A stretch of DNA of 64,000 nt, taken from NCBI RefSeq assembly GCF_030063355.1, contig NZ_JASISZ010000014.1:18004-82003 (forward strand), given 5' to 3'. Positions within the stretch are counted from its first letter, which is position 1. Every line of letters starts with the position of its first letter. Under the pieces are notes generated by a model that was not told the origin of the DNA, did no database searches, and was given only the letters and a program-made list of their open reading frames with translations. Shown piece after piece: positions 17,569 through 27,187 of this stretch. The stretch comes from Streptomyces sp. PH10-H1. GTDB taxonomy: Bacteria > Actinomycetota > Actinomycetes > Streptomycetales > Streptomycetaceae. Position numbers and translations under genes: made by a program.

Positions 17569-17750
17569 CGTCTTACATCCTCCTCGCGTCCGGCCCCCAC
17601 AGCTGCACCTGCCTCGCGGTGGCCGACTGTCCGCCCCTCCACGCCGATCCAACACCCGGGAGGCCATCGGTCTCGGATCAGCCTATCTACATTCCCGCAC
17701 CGTCCCCGCACGGCGCCGCCCCTCCGCGGTCAGGCTCTACGCTGTCCGGC

Positions 17751-18293
17751 ATGCGACGAGGCACCATCCCCGGCAGTACCGGCACAATCCGTCCGATGCG
17801 CCTGCTCGGCGACCCGGTGCTGCATGCCGCGTGCGCCGAGGTGACCGCTTTCGACGCGGAACTGGCGCTCCTCGTAGAGGACATGTTCGCCACCATGTAC
17901 TCCGCCGAGGGCGTCGGGCTCGCCGCCAACCAGATCGGTGTGGCCCGGCGGGTGTTCGTCTACGACTGTCCCGACGACGAGGACGTGCGGCACCTGGGGC
18001 ACCTCGTCAACCCCCGGCTGGTGGAGGCCGACGGCGTCACCGTCACCGGATCCGAGAGCTGCCTGTCGCTGCCGGGCATCAACGCCGGCACCGCCCGCTA
18101 CGACCACACGGTGGTGGAGGGCTTCGACGTCCTCGGCGAGCCGGTGCGGATCGTCGGCACCGGCTTCTTCGCCCGCTGTCTGCAGCACGAATGCGACCAC
18201 CTCGACGGCGGCCTGTTCACCGACCGCCTCGGCGGGCTGCGCCGCCGCCTGGCCCTGCGGGCCGCGCGGCGCGCGCCGTGGGCGACACCGTAA
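17751..18293 (+). CDS. def: Peptide deformylase
   Basis: A 180-residue deformylase that removes the N-formyl group from nascent proteins. All three motifs are present: GVGLAANQIG, ESCLSLPG with the metal-binding Cys, and HECDH as HExxH. The start at 17751 gives the MRRGTIPG leader seen in actinomycete paralogues; a shorter start at 17796 is possible. It is divergent from murT and convergent with the TetR gene, 8 nt away. Confidence 0.94.
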   Translation: MRRGTIPGSTGTIRPMRLLGDPVLHAACAEVTAFDAELALLVEDMFATMYSAEGVGLAANQIGVARRVFVYDCPDDEDVRHLGHLVNPRLVEADGVTVTGSESCLSLPGINAGTARYDHTVVEGFDVLGEPVRIVGTGFFARCLQHECDHLDGGLFTDRLGGLRRRLALRAARRAPWATP

Positions 18294-18301
18294 GCCGGTG
18301 G

Positions 18302-18946
18302 CTACAGGCCCGGGCTGCCCGCCCGGTCGCCGGCCGCGGCCAGCCGCCCCCACAGCAGATCGGCGAGATGGCTGACCAACTGGTCGCGCGAGCAAGGGCG
18401 TTCGCTGAGCCACCAGTCGCCCGCCGCGTGCATCATGCCGACGATGCCATGGCCCCACACCCGCGCCAGATCCTGGCTCTGCGGCCCCAGATCGACCCGC
18501 TCGGCGATGACTTCGGCCAGATCCTCGCCCATCCGCCGCAGCAGCGAGGAGGAGTGGCGGCCGATGTCGAAGCCCTTGTCCGCGTCGCCCGTCGCCTCGG
18601 CCGGGTGCATCAGAAAGCGGTAGACCTGGGGGCGCGCCTCGATCGCGGCGAGGTAGGCGTGCAGGGTGGCCTCCACCCGGTCCCGGCGGTCGTTGGGGGA
18701 GTCGAGGGCGGCGCGCAGCGCCCCGAGCAGCGCGTCGGTGTGCCGCTGGGCCAGCGCCCGGTACAGGCCGCTCTTGTCGCCGAAGTGACGATAGAGAATC
18801 GGCTTGGTGATTCCGGCCTCGGCCGCGATGGCGTTCATGGAAGCCTCGGGACCATCCCGCAGTACGACGCGGTCGGCGGCCTCGAGCAGCTCTTTGCGCC
18901 GTCGCTCGGTCGCCGTCCGCTGGTCCTGCCGCTGGCCGGTGTCCAC
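18302..18946 (-). CDS. TetR-family transcriptional regulator
   Basis: The 214-residue product has an N-terminal TetR helix-turn-helix (RRKELLEAADRVVLRDG, ASMNAIAAEAGITKPILYRHFGDKSGLY) and a helical ligand domain. It is divergent from the acyl-CoA dehydrogenase gene. Two related palindromes in the 147-nt gap fit control of that gene in response to an acyl-CoA or fatty-acid ligand. Confidence 0.92.
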   Translation of the reverse strand: MDTGQRQDQRTATERRRKELLEAADRVVLRDGPEASMNAIAAEAGITKPILYRHFGDKSGLYRALAQRHTDALLGALRAALDSPNDRRDRVEATLHAYLAAIEARPQVYRFLMHPAEATGDADKGFDIGRHSSSLLRRMGEDLAEVIAERVDLGPQSQDLARVWGHGIVGMMHAAGDWWLSERPCSRDQLVSHLADLLWGRLAAAGDRAGSPGL

Positions 18947-19039
18947 CCGGTACTCCCTGTCTGTTCGATTTCGTGCACTCTGCGCAACGTAACACCCCGG
19001 TCGGTGCGGCCGGGTTCACGGTGGGGAGTTGACATCCCC

Positions 19040-19076
19040 TACTCGCGAGTAACACACTGATGTTACCGCAAGTAAC
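19040..19076. promoter_or_regulatory. Paired TetR operator-like palindromes
   Basis: TACTCGCGAGTA (19040-19051) is a perfect palindrome. GTTAC-CGCAA-GTAAC (19062-19076) is a second dyad sharing the TTAC...GTAA ends. A -35-like TTGACA is at 19029-19034. The sites lie between the divergent TetR and acyl-CoA dehydrogenase genes, so binding by that TetR protein is the simplest reading. Confidence 0.7.
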
Positions 19077-19093
19077 AACCAGGTGGAGGGGTT

Positions 19094-20320
<1,227 letters not shown>

Positions 20321-20358
20321 CGAGAGTCAGCAGCAAGACGCGCGTAGACACTCCATCC

Positions 20359-20396
20359 AAAAGGGCCCCTCTCCGATCATGGAGAGGGGCCCTTTT
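20359..20396. terminator. Strong terminator after acyl-CoA dehydrogenase; host/element junction region
   Basis: Perfect 16-nt arms (20359-20374 and 20381-20396) start with AAAA and end with TTTT around a GATCAT loop. The integrase stop is only 18 nt further on. The left attachment site must lie in or near 20321-20413, but no core can be named without the right end. Confidence 0.9.
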
Positions 20397-20413
20397 GACG
20401 TGCACATGAACGC

Positions 20414-21703
20414 TCAGAGATCTTTTGGGCGATTCCTTGGAGATCGTTTCCGGCGGGCGGTCTCCAGAGGGGGGAACGGGCCGTACTCGCGTCGGTCAAT
20501 CACGACGCGGAGCGAGTCTTCCCACAGCGACTGCAGGTGCTCGGCGATGCGCAGCTCCATCACCAGTGTGACATGAGAGTAGGTTCCCTCGACACCAGGA
20601 AGCACGTGCCCCATCCGCGCCTCGACCGCGACCCGCGGCAGATCCCCTTCGTCCAACCAGACCTTCTGAGAGTGGCGCATGCCGTGGGGCACCAAGCCCG
20701 CCACGCCGAGAACCGGGGGCACCCCAGTGCGGGCCTTCGCGCCGCGCACGACAGGCCGGGGCGCCCGGCCATTGACCATGTGACGCCACGTCTCGGCGTA
20801 CCACTCGCCACCCCGGATGAGCCGGCCCCCCTTGGGAGCAGAGAACACCCACTCGGAGTCGGGGCGCGAGTCGACCAACTGCTGCAGGAGCTCAGCAAGG
20901 AACCTCGGGATGATCAGTCCACGGCCGGAGTCGTACTTCGCGTCGATCTCAACGAACTCGCCCTCCACGTACTGGCTCTGGTGCGTGACGTGCATGCGGA
21001 AGCCCGCGCCTGCATCCGTCAGCTCCAACTGATCCCTGTGCAGGGCAGCCAGTTCGCCGATGCGCTGGCCGGTGTAAGCCGCCGTGAGCACGAGGACGTA
21101 CTCGTTGAAGCCGCGCATGATGCTGGCGTTGCGGGCAATCAGCAACACCTGGCGAGGCGTTGCGGTCACCTTCACCGCCTTCGTCTTAGGGACGTACTTA
21201 CCTCGCCGGCCCGACTTGCGTGACGCCACCGGGTTATCCCCGCGGAGCTTGTTCTTGACGGCGTCATCCATCATTGTGCGGAACGTGGAGATCACCCCGT
21301 CCGCATAGTTCTTGCTGAGCTGCTTGCGGAGTCCCTTCTCCCATGCGGCCACGGACACCGCCGAAAGATCACGGACCTTGACCGTCCCCCATTCCGGGAG
21401 CACATGGTTCTTGGTCCGCAGGCGATACTCCTTTTCGCTCAACGGTCCGACGTCGATGGAGTCAAGCCAGAGCTTCGACCAGGCCGCAACGGTGATGTCG
21501 CCGTCACGCCGGTTGATGAAGACCTGCCGGTCCACGTCCGTCTCCTGGGCGTGGCCGTACTTCTCCGCCAGCGCTTCGGTCGTGAACCTGTTGCCGAAGT
21601 CGTCGACCGATGCCGACCCCCACTTGCCGTTGGGGAGCTTGAACTTCACGCGCCAGTACCACCGCTTGGCCTTCTTTGACCAGCGCCTTTCTGCGTGCGC
21701 CAT
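20414..21703 (-). CDS. int: Tyrosine recombinase / phage integrase
   Basis: The 429-residue product has an N-terminal arm-binding part (RRWSKKAKRWYWRVKF, GKWGSASVDDFGN), a SAM-like core-binding domain (about 68-160) and a catalytic domain. Visible catalytic residues are Arg214 (TGQRIGEL), His340 and Arg343 (HGMRH), His366 (MGHV) and Tyr375 (TYSHV). It catalyses site-specific integration and excision. Its 3' end points at the host junction, the usual arrangement beside attL. Confidence 0.95.
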   Translation of the reverse strand: MAHAERRWSKKAKRWYWRVKFKLPNGKWGSASVDDFGNRFTTEALAEKYGHAQETDVDRQVFINRRDGDITVAAWSKLWLDSIDVGPLSEKEYRLRTKNHVLPEWGTVKVRDLSAVSVAAWEKGLRKQLSKNYADGVISTFRTMMDDAVKNKLRGDNPVASRKSGRRGKYVPKTKAVKVTATPRQVLLIARNASIMRGFNEYVLVLTAAYTGQRIGELAALHRDQLELTDAGAGFRMHVTHQSQYVEGEFVEIDAKYDSGRGLIIPRFLAELLQQLVDSRPDSEWVFSAPKGGRLIRGGEWYAETWRHMVNGRAPRPVVRGAKARTGVPPVLGVAGLVPHGMRHSQKVWLDEGDLPRVAVEARMGHVLPGVEGTYSHVTLVMELRIAEHLQSLWEDSLRVVIDRREYGPFPPLETARRKRSPRNRPKDL

Positions 21704-21784
21704 GTCGATCCTCCGTGAGGGAGTGGCCTACCTGCCGTCCGGTGAGGCTCCCGGGTGCATGCCTCACCGCACTGCAGGTAGAGC

Positions 21785-22003
21785 TCAGGATGCGAGCATC
21801 GTTGCTTCGACCAGTTCGGTCAGCATGGGGCGACCGCCGAGAGCCCAGATCTCGCAGAGGAGAAGGGCTACATCCTCGTCGTTCTGATCATCGCGAACCC
21901 ATACGACCGTGTCCTCGCCTGGCAGTTCATCGACGGCCAGCTTCCCACCGTGGGGCAAACTCGGTACACGCTCAAAGCGCACCGGCACATCCCGGATCCG
22001 CAT
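21785..22003 (-). CDS. Small hypothetical protein upstream of int
   Basis: The 72-residue acidic protein (MRIRDVPVRFERVP, DTVVWVRDDQNDEDVALLL) resembles no family I recognise. AGGGGA lies 6 nt before the ATG at 22003. It is transcribed toward int and ends 81 nt before it, so a role in recombination or its control is possible. Confidence 0.55.
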   Translation of the reverse strand: MRIRDVPVRFERVPSLPHGGKLAVDELPGEDTVVWVRDDQNDEDVALLLCEIWALGGRPMLTELVEATMLAS

Positions 22004-22112
22004 GTACGTTCCCCTTACCATGCCGAGCGGTGAGCCCCCTCGCAGGTATAAGGAATGCAATCACACCTATGGGTGAAGTGTGAACCAATCGGTCGAGGTT
22101 CCCCAAGCCAGC

Positions 22113-22628
22113 CTAGGTGCTGGTCGGTTCACCGTTAGGGACTTGCGCGACGATGCCCCGAATCTCGCGCTGCACGCGGCTCCACTCGGCGAAGTCCTCG
22201 ATCAACTCGTCCTCGCCGGCCTGAATGGCGGCGTCGCGAGTGAGCACGACGACCATCTTCATGCCGCCGCGGCGCAGCTCGATGATCTCGGTGTCGACGA
22301 CCTCGCGGTCAAGTTCGTGTTGCACCCGGAGCGGTAGTTGCGGACGGACGGGGGCTTTGGCGTCATCGGACACGGAGGCACTGTCGTCTGGTTTCGGCGT
22401 CGGCTTGCCGCCGGCGAGCACCGCCGCGACTGATCCTGGCGTCCAGAACTCGCGCTCGATCAGTCCGTAGGTCGGAGGCCGTCTGCTCCAGACCCGCTTG
22501 GCGTCCTCGATGTTCTGGATCGTCGACTCACTGACGCCCAGAAGCTCCGCTAGCTGCATCTGCGTCAGGCCGCGGTCCTCCCGTGCCTGTTTTACGGCAG
22601 CAGCCATCTGCGCCCAGTCGTGGCTCAT
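22113..22628 (-). CDS. Xre-family transcriptional regulator (repressor candidate)
   Basis: The 171-residue product has a helix-turn-helix at residues about 8-60 (AVKQAREDRGLTQMQLAELLGVSESTIQNIED) and a C-terminal extension containing LPLRVQHELDREVVD and MKMVVVLTRDAAIQ. The DNA-binding domain, its position between int and the divergent early operon, and its orientation all fit a phage-type repressor. The ATG at 22628 opens the HTH domain directly. Confidence 0.85.
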   Translation of the reverse strand: MSHDWAQMAAAVKQAREDRGLTQMQLAELLGVSESTIQNIEDAKRVWSRRPPTYGLIEREFWTPGSVAAVLAGGKPTPKPDDSASVSDDAKAPVRPQLPLRVQHELDREVVDTEIIELRRGGMKMVVVLTRDAAIQAGEDELIEDFAEWSRVQREIRGIVAQVPNGEPTST

Positions 22629-22872
22629 GGGGTCATCATGCCCCAGCGATAGGCAACGCGCACCTACACCTGCACCCAATTGACCAGTAATAACCGGTGC
22701 TCGCGGCGCATAACTGTTGCCTCTACTCGCGCGTAGGGCGCCCGCCGCAACCCCCGTCACGCCCCCATTGGCCTGACGGAGCGTAGCGAACACCCAATGA
22801 AGCCGTATCGAGACCTTCCGAATCCCGTTGAACACCTTGCGATCAAGTGTCATTGCGTTTACGTTAGGTGTT
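22629..22872. promoter_or_regulatory. Divergent control region between two Xre-type genes
   Basis: This 244-nt gap holds no gene. On the minus strand three hexamers GGTGCA-GGTGTA-GGTGCG run in tandem at about 22660-22677. An inverted pair AGGCAAC (22651-22657) and GTTGCCT (22716-22722) flanks this zone. The region should carry the promoters and operators of the lysogeny-type switch. The -10 and -35 boxes are not clear. Confidence 0.55.
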
Positions 22873-23085
22873 GTGAAACCGAACGGAGCCGCAATCAGGA
22901 CCATCCGTGAGGCCCGTGGATTCAGCCTGAGACGGCTCGCGTACCTCATCGGAAAAGACCCGGGCTACTGGTCCCGGGTCGAAACCGGTCAGCAGGGAGC
23001 AAGTGACGAAACCCTCCGCAGCGTCGCCGCCGCACTCAACACCCCCATAGGTGCAATCACAAGGGAGAAGCCCCGTGACAACTGA
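22873..23085 (+). CDS. Small Xre-family DNA-binding protein
   Basis: The 70-residue product is a single Xre helix-turn-helix (IRTIREARGFSLRRLAYLIG, then YWSRVETGQQG, ETLRSVAAALN). The GTG at 22873 gives VKPNGAA; longer in-frame starts would enter the control region. It is divergent from the larger Xre gene and is the first gene of the rightward operon, so it may be a Cro-like antagonist. Confidence 0.8.
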   Translation: MKPNGAAIRTIREARGFSLRRLAYLIGKDPGYWSRVETGQQGASDETLRSVAAALNTPIGAITREKPRDN

Positions 23086-23407
23086 CCTGGCAAGGCCCCC
23101 CGAGGCCAGCTCGCAGTGCCTCGACCCCGTCGTCATAGAACGCCTCATGGCCGCCCTGGAAGCAATCGTCCGGGCCCGGCCGCAGATCGACCCCGAGCTC
23201 AAGTGCTTCCGCCCCGCCGAGGCCGCCGAGATCCTCGGCGTCACCGAGAACTGGGTGACGGAGCGGATCACCGCCCGAACGATCCCCTTCACGTTCGTCG
23301 GTCGCTTCCCGCGCTTCAGGGCACGGCACATTCGCGCCATCGCAGAACAGAACGAGATCGACCCCGCAACGCAGGGCGTCGACACCACCGCATCCGCTGC
23401 CGCCTAG
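23075..23407 (+). CDS. Helix-turn-helix protein, excisionase-like
   Basis: The 110-residue product contains a MerR/excisionase-type winged helix (FRPAEAAEILGVTENWVTERI, IPFTFVGRFPRFRARHIRAI). AGGGAG at 23062-23067 supports the GTG at 23075, which overlaps the preceding gene by 11 nt. It could be the directionality factor for the integrase or a helix-turn-helix regulator. Confidence 0.7.
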   Translation: MTTDLARPPEASSQCLDPVVIERLMAALEAIVRARPQIDPELKCFRPAEAAEILGVTENWVTERITARTIPFTFVGRFPRFRARHIRAIAEQNEIDPATQGVDTTASAAA

Positions 23408-23495
23408 GCAGCAAGCGGGCCCGACCGGGCCTACCAGACACCGGCCGAGCCCTTCGATCCACCTACACATCCGCGAAGACAGAGAGGTGGACCTC

Positions 23496-24251
23496 GTGTC
23501 CATTCTGCCCAATGAGGCGGTGCTGATCGAGTCGCGTACCGCGCGACAGCAGTACGGCACCCGCATCGACGTACTGGAGAAGGTGCGGACCATCCCGCTT
23601 CTCCCCGACAGCCTGCACGTCACAACCGAAGGCGTCGCCGCCTACTTCGACGTGGCGATCGAGGCCATCAAGTCGCTGGTCAAGGACAACCGCGGCGAGT
23701 TGGAGGCCAACGGCTACGACGTGCTCACCGGCCAGGAACTGAGGTCCCTGAAGGCCCTCTGTGGCATCACCTCGCAAGCCCGGTCGCTGGCCTTGTTCGA
23801 CCGTCGCACGCTGCTGAATGTGGCGATGCTCCTCACGCAGTCGGAAGTCGCCCGCCAGGTGCGGCGCTACCTGCTGGACTCGGAGCAGGCGATCCGCGAC
23901 CTGGAGACGGAGGCGCTCGCCCGCCGGGCCGCCGGTGGTCCGCTGACGTGGACGTGGTTCGAGGCGTGCGCGGTGATCCGCCAGCGCTACGGCGTCGACT
24001 GGGGCGAGAACATGCTGCGGCGCCGGCTGCGTACCGCCGGGGTGCTGCGGCAGTCGTTCGAGCCGAAAGCCGCGCACAAGGGCCTGTTCTGGTTCACCGG
24101 AAGCGCCTGGGAGGTCCACGCGCACGCGGTGCCGGAACTCCTGCGGCGCGCGGTGGAAACCGACCGTGACCTGCGTGCGTTCCAGGGCATCCAAATGCGC
24201 CTTGAACTCGATGACACCTTCCGCCTCTCGATCGAGGGCGGTGCGGCGTGA
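23496..24251 (+). CDS. BRO/ORF6N-like phage regulator
   Basis: The 251-residue product has a domain with HVTTEGVAAYFDVAIEAIKSLVKDNRGEL, LTGQELRSLKALCGI and LFDRRTLLNVAMLLTQSEVARQVRRYLL. This pattern resembles Rha/ORF6N/BRO-type phage antirepressor domains. A C-terminal region (ENMLRRRLRTAGVLRQ) resembles ANT/KilA-C. It likely binds DNA and modulates repression. Starts at 23487 and 23496 (both GTG) are possible; the spacing to GAGGTGG favours 23496. Confidence 0.6.
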   Translation: MSILPNEAVLIESRTARQQYGTRIDVLEKVRTIPLLPDSLHVTTEGVAAYFDVAIEAIKSLVKDNRGELEANGYDVLTGQELRSLKALCGITSQARSLALFDRRTLLNVAMLLTQSEVARQVRRYLLDSEQAIRDLETEALARRAAGGPLTWTWFEACAVIRQRYGVDWGENMLRRRLRTAGVLRQSFEPKAAHKGLFWFTGSAWEVHAHAVPELLRRAVETDRDLRAFQGIQMRLELDDTFRLSIEGGAA

Positions 24252-24658
24252 ACACCATCCGCATCGACGTCTCCGAGTCCAAGGGCGCGTTCGCCGCATC
24301 CACGCACGTCTACGAAGACGGGCACACGATCGAGTCGATCGCCTGGGGTACGAAGTGCCCTGGCTGCGACAGGGTCCCGGCTGAGGGCGAGCAGATCACC
24401 CGGATCTTCTTCACCTGGTGGCATGCGAAGTGCGGCGCGAAGTACCTGCGGGCCACCGGAGCAGATGAGGCGTGGCTGGCTCTGGCTCAGCAGTTGGAGC
24501 GCGCGCCGTCGCGGTTCTCGAACCCGGAAACGAAGGCCATCGTCCGCAACCTGCTGCGTATCGCGGGCCGGTTCGTGGACGTGAAGGACCCCGAGGCCGA
24601 GACCGTTCACGGCCCCCGCGCCGGCCTGCGAGTGCTCGACGGAGGCGGTGCCCGATGA
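24248..24658 (+). CDS. Hypothetical protein with zinc-ribbon-like cysteines
   Basis: The 136-residue product has CPGCDRVPAEGEQI and WWHAKCGAKYLRA, which could form a zinc knuckle resembling a PARP-type or treble-clef fragment. A helical C-terminus (ETKAIVRNLLRIAGRF) follows. The GTG at 24248 overlaps the upstream stop by 4 nt, indicating coupled translation. Function unknown. Confidence 0.65.
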   Translation: MNTIRIDVSESKGAFAASTHVYEDGHTIESIAWGTKCPGCDRVPAEGEQITRIFFTWWHAKCGAKYLRATGADEAWLALAQQLERAPSRFSNPETKAIVRNLLRIAGRFVDVKDPEAETVHGPRAGLRVLDGGGAR

Positions 24659-24954
24659 CCATCGCCGACCACTCGACCGCCGCAGCCCCGGTCATCCCCC
24701 CGCCGGTCCTGCCCCGCAAGCCCGAGCCGCCGAAGCCCGGGGTGGTCCTCGTCCGCGCCGCTGAGTCCGTCCCCGCGCACCGCCTGCATCACCTTGAGGT
24801 GACGAGGCGCCGCATGCAGCTGACGGACCCGGACCGGCACTTCCTGGACGTTGACGCCGACCGTTCCTACGCCGCGATGGCCGCCGCCCACCCCGAGCTC
24901 GTCACCATCGACCCGACGTGGCAGCCGGCCAACGCGAAGCGGGTGACGGCATGA
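24655..24954 (+). CDS. Hypothetical protein
   Basis: The 99-residue product has a proline-rich N-terminus (PVIPPPVLPRKPEPPKPG) and a short helical part (HLEVTRRRMQLTDPDRHFLDVD). The ATG overlaps the upstream stop by 4 nt. No family recognised. Confidence 0.6.
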   Translation: MTIADHSTAAAPVIPPPVLPRKPEPPKPGVVLVRAAESVPAHRLHHLEVTRRRMQLTDPDRHFLDVDADRSYAAMAAAHPELVTIDPTWQPANAKRVTA

Positions 24955-25376
24955 GCACCACCTCCGTGTCCCGCCCGCCGCTGCCGGTGCGGCCACTGCG
25001 CCCGATGACCGTCCCCGCCGTGTTCCGTGCCGCCGCCCGGCTCCTCGTGGCGAACGGCCACTACCAGGGCGACTACTGCCCGGACGTGTTCGATCGGGAG
25101 ATGTGCATCCCGCACTTCCTGCGCCCGCTGTCGATCGTGGCCGCGCTCAAGTGCGTGGTGGTCGGCAACCCGCATACGCCGTCGCCGCTGGCTGACGAGG
25201 CGATCGGCCTGCTCGCACTGCGGCTGGAAGTCGGCGGCGAGGTCGGCCCGTACTGGGGCGACATCGTCTCGCTGGAGGAGCACATCGCGGCCTGGGGTGA
25301 CGTTGAGGGCCGCACGGTCGAGACGGTCGTCGCCGTGCTTGAGGCGGCTGCTGATGCATCGGCGGTGTCGGTATGA
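24951..25376 (+). CDS. DUF6197-like hypothetical protein
   Basis: The 141-residue product has FRAAARLLVANGHYQGDYCPD followed by LRPLSIVAALKCVV and a helical tail. This order recalls the DUF6197 family of actinobacterial mobile elements, from memory. The ATG overlaps the upstream stop by 4 nt. Function unknown. Confidence 0.6.
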   Translation: MSTTSVSRPPLPVRPLRPMTVPAVFRAAARLLVANGHYQGDYCPDVFDREMCIPHFLRPLSIVAALKCVVVGNPHTPSPLADEAIGLLALRLEVGGEVGPYWGDIVSLEEHIAAWGDVEGRTVETVVAVLEAAADASAVSV

Positions 25377-25564
25377 GCCCGCAACTGCAAGCCGAGTTCA
25401 CCGACGCCGAGCAGGACGCGATCGCTGAGGCTGACCGCCGCTTCCACATGGTCCACGGGGATGCGGAGGCTGATTGGTCGCCGCAGGAAGAAGTCTCCTA
25501 CGTCCGGCTGATCGAGCGAGTGCACGCCGTGTTCCACGCCGACGACATGGCGGTGACGTCATGA
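25373..25564 (+). CDS. Small hypothetical protein
   Basis: A 63-residue acidic, helical protein (FTDAEQDAIAEADRRFHMVHG, EEVSYVRLIERVHAVF). It is linked to both neighbours by 4-nt ATGA overlaps, which supports its being translated. No family recognised. Confidence 0.55.
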   Translation: MSPQLQAEFTDAEQDAIAEADRRFHMVHGDAEADWSPQEEVSYVRLIERVHAVFHADDMAVTS

Positions 25565-25809
25565 GCCGCTGGAAGCAGCGCCCGCGCGCCTCGCACGTTG
25601 AGGCTGCTGCCCGGATGAAGGCCGAGCCGGGCGTGTGGATGCCGGTGGGCTCGTACCCGACGTCGTACTCGGCGAAGTCCGTGATGAAGCAGATCGAGGC
25701 CGCGTACCGGCTTGAGGCGTACCTGCCGGCCGGGTCGTTCGAGGCCCGCACACAGAGCGCCGGAGACGAGACCGCTGTGCTCGCCCGGTACATCGGGGGT
25801 GCGTCATGA
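25561..25809 (+). CDS. Small hypothetical protein
   Basis: The 82-residue product starts MSRWKQRPRASHVEAAAR, is basic at the N-terminus, and contains YSAKSVMKQIEAAYRLEAYLPAG. It lies in the 4-nt overlap chain. The pattern suggests a small nucleic-acid-associated protein, but no function can be given. Confidence 0.55.
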   Translation: MSRWKQRPRASHVEAAARMKAEPGVWMPVGSYPTSYSAKSVMKQIEAAYRLEAYLPAGSFEARTQSAGDETAVLARYIGGAS

Positions 25810-26177
25810 CGGCCCGCCCGTCTCCCGCCCGTATCGCACAGATCCGCGCAGACCTCCCGCCGCATCCGGCCCCGGGTACGTGGGCGCTGGCTCTGCGGGA
25901 ACTCCTCGCCGAGATCGATGCGCTGAACGCCGCCGACTGGGCCGGGCCCGCACTGCCGTGGGCGCTGCTCCTGGACGACGACGACCTGGACGGGTTCCTC
26001 GACGACCTCGCCGAGGCAGCGGTCGGGTTCGCAGGCACTGACGGCCAGCAGACGTTGACCGAGGTCGAGAAGACCTTCTCCACATGGCGGCTGATCGCCG
26101 TCGCCCAGGACGCCCACAACACCGCGCTCGGCCCCGCCGCCACCACCACCGCGCCCCAGGAAGGCCGCCATGTCTGA
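25806..26177 (+). CDS. Hypothetical protein
   Basis: The 123-residue product has an acidic centre (LLDDDDLDGFLDDLAEAAVG) and a helical TLTEVEKTFSTWRLIAVAQDAH segment. The ATG overlaps the upstream stop by 4 nt and the gene overlaps the next one by 8 nt. No family recognised. Confidence 0.55.
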   Translation: MTARPSPARIAQIRADLPPHPAPGTWALALRELLAEIDALNAADWAGPALPWALLLDDDDLDGFLDDLAEAAVGFAGTDGQQTLTEVEKTFSTWRLIAVAQDAHNTALGPAATTTAPQEGRHV

Positions 26178-26565
26178 TCAGCACCTGTGGGAAGTCGACC
26201 ACCCGTACTACTGCACGCAGGGCAACTTCTACGTCGGCGGCCACAGGCGGGCCGACGTCCACGCCGAGTACGAGTCCTGGACGGAGTTCCACGCGGAGTG
26301 GGGCGACAACGACCCGGACATGAACCTGGTGTTCCGCTGGGACTGGCAGCGCGACAACGCCGAAGACCTGGAAGAGGGCGACGAGCCCGGTCCCGACAAG
26401 CTCCTCGTCTTCTGGGTTCTCCAGCGCAAGGCGATCCTCCGCTCCACCGAGTGCATCGTCACCGAGGCCGACGAACCCGCAGTGCGGGCCTGGCTGGTCG
26501 ACCGCGCCATCACGATCCGCGCGATCTGGGAACCGCTGAACCTGGGCGGTGGCGACCATGTCTGA
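26170..26565 (+). CDS. Hypothetical protein
   Basis: The 131-residue product is rich in Trp and acidic residues (HPYYCTQGNFYVGGH, WTEFHAEWGDNDPDMNLVFRWDW, LLVFWVLQRKAIL). The beta-rich composition suggests a compact globular fold. It is a conserved-looking gene of the early operon with unknown role. Confidence 0.58.
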   Translation: MSDQHLWEVDHPYYCTQGNFYVGGHRRADVHAEYESWTEFHAEWGDNDPDMNLVFRWDWQRDNAEDLEEGDEPGPDKLLVFWVLQRKAILRSTECIVTEADEPAVRAWLVDRAITIRAIWEPLNLGGGDHV

Positions 26566-27187
26566 CCCCATGTCCCCGCACGCCGCCCAGATCCGCCTCG
26601 CCCAGTACGGCGAGCGCGCCGAGTTCACCGTCGCCACCTACGGCAACGGCACCGCGCAGGCGCTGCACCAGATCGCGCTGACGCTCAGCGCCGAAGTCGA
26701 CCGGCTGACCGCCGAGCTGGCCCAGCAAGTCACCTGGTCCGAGAACCGCCGACTCCGCATGGTGGCCGCCGAGACTGACCTGTTGAACATCCGGGGTCAC
26801 CTGTCCCCGAACGGCTACCCGCGCCGGGTGCCGATGCCGCTGGGCAACGAGATCGCCCCCGTCGTGGAGTGGCTGCTCACGGAGAACGAGCGTCTGACGG
26901 CCGAGGTGGCCGACTTCCGCGCCAACGCGACGAAGCTCGTCGATGGGTGGCGGACGGCAAGCGGCGAGCACCTGGAGTTCTCCAAGTCCAAGGTCATGGA
27001 CGAAACCCCGGGCATGGCCGACAAGCAGCGGGGACGCTCCGACCAGCTCGCGGACTGCGCCAACGAACTCGCGGATGTCCTGAACGGCGACGACCCGGAC
27101 GGCTGGGAGCACGGCGTCGGTCTCGACGTCACCGACGCAGGCGACCGCGACACCGTGCAGGTCGAGGGCGGTGCCGACCATGCCTGA
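26558..27187 (+). CDS. Phage Ead/Ea22-like hypothetical protein
   Basis: The 209-residue product has a coiled-coil-like middle (LSAEVDRLTAELAQQV) and LLTENERLTAEVADF, with RGRSDQLADCANELADVL near the C-terminus. Such ENERL/TAEV repeats are usual in actinophage accessory proteins. The ATG at 26558 is preferred to a GTG at 26549. Function unknown. Confidence 0.6.
   Translation: MSDPMSPHAAQIRLAQYGERAEFTVATYGNGTAQALHQIALTLSAEVDRLTAELAQQVTWSENRRLRMVAAETDLLNIRGHLSPNGYPRRVPMPLGNEIAPVVEWLLTENERLTAEVADFRANATKLVDGWRTASGEHLEFSKSKVMDETPGMADKQRGRSDQLADCANELADVLNGDDPDGWEHGVGLDVTDAGDRDTVQVEGGADHA

Noticed and set aside
13555..17844. A plus-strand open frame of about 1,430 codons
   Set aside because: It lies opposite CtaG, pfkA, gatD and murT, all with clear catalytic motifs. 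Its composition is that of an antisense frame in GC-rich DNA.
21704..22112. Extra open frames around the small gene upstream of int
   Set aside because: Other frames overlap the integrase start or the 22003-21785 gene on the opposite strand and show only Arg/Pro-rich composition.
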